Source: Mageeibacillus sp. UBA3708
GTDB lineage: Bacteria; Bacillota; Clostridia; Saccharofermentanales; Saccharofermentanaceae
Length of the DNA: 21,964 nt
Assembly: GCA_002371375.1 (NCBI GenBank)
Contig: DFIB01000039.1
Location: 1-21,964 of the forward strand
Reading direction: 5' to 3'
Shown here: one piece after another, positions 15,536-21,267 of the stretch
How positions within the stretch are numbered: the first letter of the stretch is position 1
Layout of the letters: the number at the start of each line of letters is the position of its first letter
Notes under the pieces: model-generated
Databases searched by the model: none
Told to the model about the DNA's origin: nothing
Seen by the model: only the letters and a program-made list of their open reading frames with translations
Translations under genes and position numbers: made by a program

Positions 15536-17584
15536 ATGCAATTCAGTATTAAGCCGGGCGTGAAGGGTATTCCGCGAATAGCAGTAGCCTTTATTCTAGC
15601 CCTGATACCAAGTATCTTCTCGGTAACGCGTCTCTACGATGCTTTGTTCTGGTATGTAGGATTATTCCTTCTGACATTTGTTACATTGAAGGGCAGAGAG
15701 GACGGCAAGGGCAAATGGACCTGGTTCGTCTTTGAAGCGGTACTCCCCGTGTTCGTCGCCGCATTTACGATCTACTTCATGCAGTACGTCAATCTGGTCG
15801 ATCACAACAAGATGTCCGCTACTGATTCCAGGCTGCTCTACTCGGTCATGTACAGCGCCGAGAAGATCCGTTTCCTCTATGAGATGCCTGTTATTGTGGG
15901 AGTTTATTTCTTCCTGCGTATGTGCACGGTATCAAGAAGGTTTGCTGCCGCTTTCACGCCGCTGCCGTTCCTTTTTATCGGTGTCGTGAACTATGTTGTC
16001 TATCACGCCAGGGGTCATGAGATTCTTGCCAGCGACATCTATTCTATTAAGACAGCTTTGAATGTTGCATCGACTTACAAGATATCGCTTCTTTATCCGC
16101 TTCTGTTTGTTGCATTGCCGTATGCACTTTATTTTATAGTCTGTCTGAGGATCAAGAACGAGCCCAAGATTCTGCCGTGGTTTGCCAAGATCGCCATTTC
16201 TCTGGTGCTCTGTGTAGGCTCAGAGGTCGCTTTCGTGTATCTCGTTGATGACTGGAGCAAGACAAATGCCCCCCAGGGCTGGAATGATAAGGGCTCCATC
16301 TACAACGGTCTCCTTATGAATATTGCTCTGTCAGCTCACTCGCTGCACCAGAAGGTGCCTGAAGGATACACGGACAGCTACGTTGATGATCTGGCAGCTC
16401 AGCTTAATATCGATCCGAATTACCCGGGTAAGGTTACCGAAGACTCGGCGAACGTCATCGTAATTCTGAGCGAGTCATACATGCAGCTCAAGGATTACCT
16501 GCCGATGATGGGTGTCTACAAAGATCCCGCGCCTTACTGGAACGGGCTTAAGGAGAATACGATCCACGGCTATGCTACAGCCTCCGTATACGGCGGCAAT
16601 ACGCCTAACTCCGAGTTCGAGTTTTTCACGGGAATTACAACAGGATTTATGCCTACGGGTTCCATTCCGTACACGATGTTCCTTAAGAAAGACACATATT
16701 CGCTCGTTTGGGCGCTGGATAATCTCGGATATAAGTCAACGGCAATGCACTGCTATCTGTCTTCCGGCTGGCAGCGTCCCAGAGTATATCCGCTCCTCGG
16801 CTTCCAGAATATGATGTTCATTGATGACTTCGAGAAGACGGATGCCGATTACTTCAGGAACTATCTGTCTGACCAGAAGGCATATGAGAATCTTGTTAAG
16901 GTTGCTACATCAGGTAACGGCCAGAAGACACTGACTTTCCTTGCCACGATGCAGAATCACGGCGGGTATCAGGATGCTTTCGATAACTTCCCCGTAACAC
17001 AGTATGTAACGCGTTCGTTCACGGGCGACCTGTTCCCGGTCAACAACTACATCAACCTTGTTATGGAATCTGATAAGGCTCTGAAATGGCTCCTTGAGAC
17101 ATTGAGCAAGGAAGAGGAGAAGTACTGCGTTGTTATCTTCGGCGACCATCAGCCTCAGATAAGCGGATTCACGAATAACATGGCTCCCGGAAAGAATTCA
17201 AGCTGGTGTGTTCCTTATATCATCTGGACGAACTATGAGATGGATCAGGATCTCTACAATAACCAGTTTGATGGCAAGGGCTACAAGTATACATCACTTA
17301 ACTATCTTGCACTTGACGTTATGAAAGCGGCAAATATCGATATGCCTGCATATTTCCAGCTTATCGACAGCACAAGGGGAGAGGTTCCCTGCATCAATGC
17401 CACGGGTTATTATTCCACGGCACTCGGCAAGTTCCTCACGATAGATAATGTTCAGGATCCGGCTGACGAGCAGGCTCTGTCAACGATCCGCAAGCTGCAG
17501 TATTCGTTCATCTTCGATGATAAGACAAACGAATTTGAGAATGCGCTTAAGAATACGATAGATAACGTCAAGAACAGCAGGTAA
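15536..17584 (+). CDS. LTA-synthase-like membrane sulfatase-fold enzyme (second copy)
   Basis: A 682-residue paralogue of the upstream gene with the same design: several hydrophobic helices in about the first 240 residues, then an outer sulfatase-fold domain. Catalytic landmarks are all kept: Glu313 in VILSESY, Thr356 in GGNTPNSEF, FIDDF, MQNHGGYQ and Asp537-His538 in FGDHQP. The stretch around PYWxxLKENTIHGYA is nearly the same in both proteins, while the membrane part has diverged, pointing to an old tandem duplication with different lipid or acceptor handling. It likely transfers phosphoglycerol or a similar group from a phospholipid to an envelope polymer at the outer membrane face. Start ATG 15536 follows GAGGTG by five bases. 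The next gene starts 24 bp downstream, so they may be co-transcribed. Confidence 0.88.
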   Translation: MQFSIKPGVKGIPRIAVAFILALIPSIFSVTRLYDALFWYVGLFLLTFVTLKGREDGKGKWTWFVFEAVLPVFVAAFTIYFMQYVNLVDHNKMSATDSRLLYSVMYSAEKIRFLYEMPVIVGVYFFLRMCTVSRRFAAAFTPLPFLFIGVVNYVVYHARGHEILASDIYSIKTALNVASTYKISLLYPLLFVALPYALYFIVCLRIKNEPKILPWFAKIAISLVLCVGSEVAFVYLVDDWSKTNAPQGWNDKGSIYNGLLMNIALSAHSLHQKVPEGYTDSYVDDLAAQLNIDPNYPGKVTEDSANVIVILSESYMQLKDYLPMMGVYKDPAPYWNGLKENTIHGYATASVYGGNTPNSEFEFFTGITTGFMPTGSIPYTMFLKKDTYSLVWALDNLGYKSTAMHCYLSSGWQRPRVYPLLGFQNMMFIDDFEKTDADYFRNYLSDQKAYENLVKVATSGNGQKTLTFLATMQNHGGYQDAFDNFPVTQYVTRSFTGDLFPVNNYINLVMESDKALKWLLETLSKEEEKYCVVIFGDHQPQISGFTNNMAPGKNSSWCVPYIIWTNYEMDQDLYNNQFDGKGYKYTSLNYLALDVMKAANIDMPAYFQLIDSTRGEVPCINATGYYSTALGKFLTIDNVQDPADEQALSTIRKLQYSFIFDDKTNEFENALKNTIDNVKNSR

Positions 17585-17608
17585 TCCCGCACAGTAAGGA
17601 GGTCTCTT

Positions 17609-18217
17609 ATGGCAGTTAAGATCATCACGATAAGCAGAATGTTCGGAAGCGGCGGAAGGACTGTCGGCAAACGTCTTGCCGAGGAGCTGGATTTCGAGTA
17701 CTTCGACAGGGAGATAATCGACAGGATTGCGGGGGAAACGGGGTTCTCCAAAGATTATGTTGCTGCAAACAGTGAATATGCGCCCGGCAAGTCTATCTTC
17801 TCGTACAGTTTTGAAGCTGCGGCAACGCCCGGTGTGATGAATGGCATGACGACTGCCGATTACCTTTATTCGGTTCAGCGCAAGAAGGTGCTTGAGATTG
17901 CCAATTCGGGCCATAACTGCATTATCGTAGGACGCTGTGCCGACTATATCCTAAAGGAATATGACAGTGTGCTTAACGTGTTCATCTATGCGGATCTCGA
18001 GTTCCGCAAGAAGAGGATTGTCGAGACGTATGGCGAGAGTGACACCAAGCCTGAGAAGCGCGTTATCGATAAGGACAAGAAGAGAGCTGCAAACTACAAG
18101 CATTTCACGGACCGCGAGTGGGGTAAGGCAGGCAATTACGATATCTGCCTTAACAGTGGCTATCTCGGCATTGATAAGTGTGTTGAGATCATCAAAGATA
18201 TTGTAATAAGCAAGTAA
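17609..18217 (+). CDS. cytidylate-kinase-like family protein
   Basis: A 202-residue cytosolic P-loop protein of the cytidylate-kinase-like family (Cytidylate_kin2 type) common in Clostridia. The N-terminus ITISRMFGSGGRTVGKRLAEEL holds the GSGGxxVG form of the nucleotide-binding loop, in which the usual P-loop Lys is replaced, as is typical of this family. FDREIIDRI and IIVGRCADYIL segments follow, also typical, and the C-terminal half is rich in Lys/Arg. It is not the housekeeping CMP kinase Cmk, whose loop is GPAGxGKS. The biological substrate is unknown. A very strong ribosome binding site, AAGGAGGT (17596-17603), precedes the ATG by five bases, and the gene lies 24 bp after the second LTA-synthase-like gene, hinting at a shared transcript. 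Its 3' end carries the promoter of the tRNA-Ala gene. Confidence 0.8.
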   Translation: MAVKIITISRMFGSGGRTVGKRLAEELDFEYFDREIIDRIAGETGFSKDYVAANSEYAPGKSIFSYSFEAAATPGVMNGMTTADYLYSVQRKKVLEIANSGHNCIIVGRCADYILKEYDSVLNVFIYADLEFRKKRIVETYGESDTKPEKRVIDKDKKRAANYKHFTDREWGKAGNYDICLNSGYLGIDKCVEIIKDIVISK

Positions 18218-18229
18218 GCCGTATATAAT
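18201..18229 (+). promoter_or_regulatory. promoter of tRNA-Ala
   Basis: -35 TTGTAA (18201-18206), 17-bp spacer, perfect -10 TATAAT (18224-18229); the mature tRNA begins 10 bp past the -10. The -10 sits exactly in the loop of a perfect inverted repeat, GCCGTA (18218-18223) / TACGGC (18230-18235). Confidence 0.65.
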
Positions 18230-18239
18230 TACGGCACAT

Positions 18240-18312
18240 GGGGCATTAGCTCAGCTGGGAGAGCGCTACGCTGGCAGCGTAGAGGTCACGGGTTCGAGCC
18301 CCGTATGCTCCA
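18240..18312 (+). tRNA. tRNA-Ala (anticodon GGC)
   Basis: A 73-nt cloverleaf. The acceptor stem GGGGCAT pairs with ATGCTCC (one G-U) and discriminator A is 18312. The D-arm region AGCTCAGCTGGGAGAGC is standard. The anticodon stem CTACG/CGTAG encloses loop CTGGCAG with anticodon GGC (alanine). The T-arm ACGGG-TTCGAGC-CCCGT is perfect. The 3' CCA is not fully encoded (CAG follows the discriminator). It has its own promoter and terminator, and marks the left edge of the acquired-looking toxin region. Confidence 0.97.
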
Positions 18313-18317
18313 CAGAG

Positions 18318-18356
18318 AGTCCGCAGATACTTGTTATGGTGTCTGCGGACTTTGTT
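18318..18356 (+). terminator. intrinsic terminator after tRNA-Ala
   Basis: A 13-bp stem with one G-U pair, AGTCCGCAGATAC (18318-18330) with GTGTCTGCGGACT (18339-18351), and an 8-nt loop, followed by TTGTTGTT. This is a strong rho-independent terminator only 5 bp after the tRNA. Confidence 0.9.
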
Positions 18357-18365
18357 GTTATAATA

Positions 18366-18426
18366 ACTTGTCAAATGTAACAAATTAACCCTGTATTCTT
18401 TTGCTTACTTGTCAAATATGATAAGT
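18366..18426 (+). promoter_or_regulatory. paired operator-like repeats upstream of hipBA
   Basis: Two copies of a 20-bp element starting ACTTGTCAAAT: 18366-18385 and 18407-18426, 41 bp apart (about four helical turns, same DNA face). The second is a near-perfect palindrome, ACTTnTCA-N4-TGAnAAGT; the first keeps the left arm and a degenerate right arm. The second overlaps the -35 box. This layout fits cooperative autorepression by the HipB-like protein. Confidence 0.68.
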
Positions 18427-18437
18427 TATATTATCAT
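18409..18437 (+). promoter_or_regulatory. promoter of hipBA
   Basis: -35 TTGTCA (18409-18414, 5 of 6), 17-bp spacer, -10 TATCAT (18432-18437, 5 of 6). The -35 lies inside the downstream operator-like palindrome. The ribosome binding site GGAGGTG (18444-18450) and ATG 18458 follow. Confidence 0.62.
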
Positions 18438-18457
18438 AATAATGGAGGTGAATTAAC

Positions 18458-18793
18458 ATGGAAATCAGTGCGCTCTCAGATGCTGGTATTGTTAAAGAGA
18501 TTGGCAACAGGATCAAGAATTACCGTATATCTCTCAATATCACTCAAGAAAAACTGTCATCTCTGTCGATGGTTTCCGTCAGTACGATAGTCCGGTTGGA
18601 ACGAGGTGAGGATGTCAGTTTTCTTAAGTTGATCAAGATTTTGGAAGCGTTAAACTTAAGTGATAATCTGGAAGCCTTAATCCCTGATGTTACCGTCCAA
18701 CCTATACATGTTGTTGATGTTCGTAAGCGTGCAACAAGTTCAAGGTATAAACAGCGTAAGAATACAAACTGGAAGTGGGGTGACGAACTATGA
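18458..18793 (+). CDS. hipB: HipB-like XRE-family antitoxin / repressor
   Basis: A 111-residue DNA-binding protein. Residues about 14-70 form an XRE/Cro helix-turn-helix: IGNRIKNYRISLNITQEKLSSLS leads into the recognition-helix region VSVSTIVRLERGED, as in HipB and other Cro-type repressors. The last 30 residues are strongly basic (RKRATSSRYKQRKN), somewhat like the flexible HipB tail. Its stop overlaps the hipA ATG (ATGA), the usual arrangement in hipBA operons, giving coupled translation. HipB neutralises HipA by binding it and represses the operon through palindromic operators; matching operator-like repeats lie upstream. Start ATG 18458 has GGAGGTG seven bases ahead. The region appears more A+T-rich than the genes on the other side of the tRNA, consistent with transfer. 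Confidence 0.85.
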   Translation: MEISALSDAGIVKEIGNRIKNYRISLNITQEKLSSLSMVSVSTIVRLERGEDVSFLKLIKILEALNLSDNLEALIPDVTVQPIHVVDVRKRATSSRYKQRKNTNWKWGDEL

Positions 18794-20193
18794 TTCATTC
18801 TGTTGAGGTAAGCTTATGGGGTTCAAGCATTGGCGTTGCATTTGAACGTAATGGTATTGTCTATTTTCAATATGATCCGTCTTTCGTTGATAGCCAAATA
18901 GAGGTATCTCCATTCAACATGCCTTTGTCTAACGCTGTTTACTCTTTCCCTCAGTTGAGGACGATAGATGCTTTCAAAGGTCTTCCTGGTTTGTTGGCTG
19001 ATTCGTTACCGGATAGGTTTGGTAACGAGATAATCAAACAATGGCTTATTTCGCAAGGTAGAAGCGATACTTCGTTTACGCCGCTTGAGTATTTGTGTTA
19101 TATCGGTATGAGGGGTATGGGAGCCTTAGAGTATAAACCCTCTAATGGTCCTGTTTTGAATGATGATATCCTTGATATAACAGAGATATCGCAGCTTGCC
19201 AATCAGATTGTTCAAAATAAGAGCGGCGTTATTCTTAATGCGGATGATGCTACCAAGGCTCAAATGATCGAGATTGGTTCTTCTGTTGGTGGAGCACGTT
19301 CCAAAGCAACCGTTGCCTGGAACAGAAAAACAAAAGAGATCCGTTCCGGTCAGCTCAATATTGGCAAAGATTATGAGTATTGGATCGTTAAATTTGATGA
19401 TGGTAAAGATCATACTCCTGTCGAATTTGCTTATTATCTAATGGCAAAAGATCTTGAAATAAATATGAAAGAATCGTTCTTGTTAGAAAAGGACGGATTA
19501 AGGCACTTTGCCACAAAACGCTTTGACAGAACCGAAAAAGGAAAACTTCATATGCAGACTTTAGGAGCACTTTTGCATCTTGATTATAATATACCTAATC
19601 TTTGCAGTTACGAAAGGTATGTTAATGCAGCGAAAAAACTCGGGTGTGAGTACAATGATATAGAGCAGATCTTCAAGAGGATGGTTTTCTCTCATAAAGC
19701 TCTAAACTATGATGATCATGTTAAGAACTTTTCTTTTCTCATGAATAAAGATGGTAAATGGCAATTATCCCCCGCGTATGATCTAACTTATGCGTATGTT
19801 CCCAATAACCGATGGATCTCAAGACATCAGATGAGTATTAACGGAAAAACGGAAGATATAACTGATGGTGATCTGCTGTTGTTTGGTGCCGGAATAGGTA
19901 TTCCTCGTTTGAAGTGCAAAGAGATTGTTGAGAAGACGAGAAGTGTTGTTTGTGAGTGGAGAAAATATGCCCGCATCGCTGGTGTTGGTGAAGAGAAAAC
20001 AGAACAGATCATGAAAGAAATCCTAGCTCAAGACAAGAAGAACCGTTTCTTTCTAGATCAATCAAGAGGAGTTCAAAACAAAAGAATGAAACTGGACGTT
20101 ATTATAGCTAATACCCAAAAACGCCATGGGACACAACAGAACACCTCTATTCCTGATAAGAACAGAAACGGCTCCGGCGATGATGCTCGTTAA
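18790..20193 (+). CDS. hipA: HipA-family Ser/Thr kinase toxin
   Basis: A 467-residue HipA-type kinase. E. coli HipA phosphorylates glutamyl-tRNA synthetase and causes growth arrest; here the target is unknown. An N-terminal subdomain (about 1-110, with the GLPGLLADSLPDRFGN signature) is followed by the kinase core. S165-VGGARSK172 corresponds to the autophosphorylation Ser and P-loop of E. coli HipA; catalytic Asp308 lies in YDDHVKN (with Asn313) and the metal Asp331 in SPAYDLT. All key residues are present, so it should be active. Residues about 415-467 are a basic, low-complexity extension beyond the usual end near 440, finishing in GSGDDAR. The last 20 bp, including the stop, are repeated at the end of the fic gene, so this tail may be a junction rather than original hipA sequence. 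Confidence 0.9.
   Translation: MIHSVEVSLWGSSIGVAFERNGIVYFQYDPSFVDSQIEVSPFNMPLSNAVYSFPQLRTIDAFKGLPGLLADSLPDRFGNEIIKQWLISQGRSDTSFTPLEYLCYIGMRGMGALEYKPSNGPVLNDDILDITEISQLANQIVQNKSGVILNADDATKAQMIEIGSSVGGARSKATVAWNRKTKEIRSGQLNIGKDYEYWIVKFDDGKDHTPVEFAYYLMAKDLEINMKESFLLEKDGLRHFATKRFDRTEKGKLHMQTLGALLHLDYNIPNLCSYERYVNAAKKLGCEYNDIEQIFKRMVFSHKALNYDDHVKNFSFLMNKDGKWQLSPAYDLTYAYVPNNRWISRHQMSINGKTEDITDGDLLLFGAGIGIPRLKCKEIVEKTRSVVCEWRKYARIAGVGEEKTEQIMKEILAQDKKNRFFLDQSRGVQNKRMKLDVIIANTQKRHGTQQNTSIPDKNRNGSGDDAR
20174..20193 (+). repeat. 20-bp direct repeat, copy 1 (3' end of hipA)
   Basis: CCGGCGATGATGCTCGTTAA, ending with the hipA stop and encoding GDDAR-stop. The partner is at 21248-21267 (19 of 20 identical, third-position T/C change). 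The two copies are 1074 bp apart and bracket the whole antitoxin-fic unit with its promoter. Confidence 0.9.
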
Positions 20194-20250
20194 TAATAAT
20201 GGTCTGCCTTATCGTGTAGCCTGACAATGTGACTCGTTCTTTATATCTAA

Positions 20251-20317
20251 GGGGTTCGAGATTGTATCCGTTTGGTTGTATAAAATCCCGTTCAAGCAAG
20301 ATTTTATGGGGTTCGAG
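20251..20317 (+). repeat. short direct repeats around a hairpin between hipA and fic
   Basis: GGGGTTCGAG occurs at 20251-20260 and 20308-20317. It is a T-arm-like sequence similar to GGGTTCGAG in tRNA-Ala. Between them ATAAAATC (20280-20287) and GATTTTAT (20300-20307) form a perfect 8-bp stem. No reading frame of note is present in 20194-20440; this stretch looks like junction debris or a small untranslated RNA. Confidence 0.55.
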
Positions 20318-20339
20318 TTTTGTTGCATTTGCTCCACCA
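20308..20339 (+). other. degenerate tRNA 3'-end-like sequence (possible attachment-site relic)
   Basis: It contains GGGGTTCGAG and then TTGCTCCACCA. In tRNA-Ala the T-arm GGGTTCGAG is followed by TGCTCCA, so the order and wording match. The T-stem 3' side (TTTGT for CCCGT) and about five extra bases break the fold, so it is not a working tRNA. A full CCA and a terminator follow directly, as expected past a real tRNA end. It could be the right-hand scar of an integration at tRNA-Ala that brought hipBA. Confidence 0.45.
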
Positions 20340-20341
20340 GG

Positions 20342-20382
20342 AAGCCCACAAAGCCAGTAGATATGGCGTTGTGGGCTTTTTT
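20342..20382 (+). terminator. intrinsic terminator before the fic module
   Basis: AAGCCCACAA (20342-20351) pairs with TTGTGGGCTT (20369-20378), extended by GCC/GGC, and runs into a T-tract (20377-20382). It may end hipBA transcription or be the original terminator of the lost tRNA. Confidence 0.9.
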
Positions 20383-20390
20383 GACGTTTT

Positions 20391-20419
20391 CTGAATTGTT
20401 CTGAAAGATAGTGTATAAT
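20391..20419 (+). promoter_or_regulatory. candidate promoter of the antitoxin-fic unit
   Basis: A perfect -10 TATAAT (20414-20419) with only a weak -35 candidate (CTGAAT, 20391-20396) at 17 bp. It lies between the terminator and the GAGGTG ribosome binding site (20429-20434) of the antitoxin. Confidence 0.45.
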
Positions 20420-20440
20420 TATTAGTATGAGGTGTCACAT

Positions 20441-20626
20441 ATGAATAGATCATTTACGAGAGAAGAAAACAGAGTTGCTTTAGCGAAGGCAATTGCTTCG
20501 AATGCTGTAGAAGGTATCATTGTTGATGCCGATGTTGCACTAATGTGTGAAAAACTGTTGAATAACGAGATCTCATGGCCAGAATATCTTAATTATGCAA
20601 AGAGTAAATATATGAGGACAGATTAA
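20441..20626 (+). CDS. VbhA-like antitoxin of Fic (class I)
   Basis: A 61-residue protein directly upstream of fic. It carries SNAVEG (Ser20 to Gly25), which fits the inhibitory motif (S/T)xxxE(G/N) of class I Fic antitoxins, where the Glu reaches into the Fic active site and blocks productive ATP binding. The rest is helical and acidic-basic mixed, as in VbhA. I chose ATG 20441, six bases after GAGGTG (20429-20434); the in-frame GTG at 20432 overlaps that ribosome binding site. The stop overlaps the fic start by one base (TAATG), so the two are translationally coupled, which keeps antitoxin ahead of toxin. Function is inferred from motif, size and position together; each alone would be weak. 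Confidence 0.8.
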   Translation: MNRSFTREENRVALAKAIASNAVEGIIVDADVALMCEKLLNNEISWPEYLNYAKSKYMRTD

Positions 20627-21267
20627 TGGGATATACATTGGATCCGATAGAAGATGGATGCTACGAGGGAACCACATGTCTGATTAACAAATTAGATATC
20701 AGAGATGAGGATATTCTGGCGAAAATGGAAATGGCTATAGTTACTCCCAAGATGGCTGATCTTGAGCGGTATATCGGATCTAATATTTTGAATTTTGATT
20801 ATTATAGAGAGATTCATAGGTATTTGTTTTGCGATCTTTATGATTGGGCAGGGCAAGTGCGTACTGTCAATATTTCGAAGAAGGGTTTCAGTTTTGTTGA
20901 TCATGAAAGAATCGAGAGCATATCTAATGCAGTTTTTTCACGCTTGACTGAAAAGCAATATCTGGTAGGAGTGACGAGAGACGTATTTTTGTCAGAGATT
21001 GTTCATTTTTATGATGTAACAAACCGTCTTCATCCTTTTCGCGAAGGTAATGGCAGGACACAACGTATTTTTATTTCGCATCTCGCTCAAAATGCAGGGT
21101 TTAATCTGGATTTTTTGTCTATGGATCACGATGAACTAATGATTGCTACGATACAATCTGCGCAAGGCGTTTATGATGTGTTGTTCAGGCTCTTTGATTC
21201 TCATTTGAAAAACTTTGATATAAAACCGGATAGATCAAAGCGATATCCCGGCGATGATGCCCGTTAA
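20626..21267 (+). CDS. Fic-domain toxin (probable AMP-transferase)
   Basis: A 213-residue Fic/DOC protein. Fic enzymes typically transfer AMP from ATP to a Ser, Thr or Tyr of a target; VbhT/FicT-type toxins act on DNA gyrase and topoisomerase IV. The active-site motif HPFREGNGRTQR (His136, Glu140, Asn142, Arg144, Arg147) is complete. Upstream, LYDWAGQVRTVNISKKGFSF at about 66-85 matches the conserved flap region with its W-AG-xR element. The N-terminal 60 residues are helical and precede the Fic core as in VbhT. The inhibitory motif is not within the protein but in the small upstream protein, which makes this class I. The last residues, YPGDDAR, share their DNA with the end of hipA. Composition is A+T-rich relative to the core genes. 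The target is unknown. Confidence 0.9.
   Translation: MGYTLDPIEDGCYEGTTCLINKLDIRDEDILAKMEMAIVTPKMADLERYIGSNILNFDYYREIHRYLFCDLYDWAGQVRTVNISKKGFSFVDHERIESISNAVFSRLTEKQYLVGVTRDVFLSEIVHFYDVTNRLHPFREGNGRTQRIFISHLAQNAGFNLDFLSMDHDELMIATIQSAQGVYDVLFRLFDSHLKNFDIKPDRSKRYPGDDAR
21248..21267 (+). repeat. 20-bp direct repeat, copy 2 (3' end of fic)
   Basis: CCGGCGATGATGCCCGTTAA, ending with the fic stop. It is the partner of 20174-20193. Directly after it, in the same reading frame, begins the CD1108-like hydrolase fragment. Confidence 0.9.

Noticed and set aside
17480..17914. 144-residue open frame on the minus strand
   Set aside because: It is antisense across two well-supported genes and their ribosome binding site.
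17609..18217. Housekeeping cytidylate kinase Cmk
   Set aside because: The nucleotide loop is GSGGRTVG rather than the GKS-type loop, and the sequence pattern matches the cytidylate-kinase-like family of unknown substrate.
20308..20339. A functional second tRNA gene
   Set aside because: The T-stem does not pair, the acceptor side has extra bases and no 5' half (D-arm, anticodon arm) is present.
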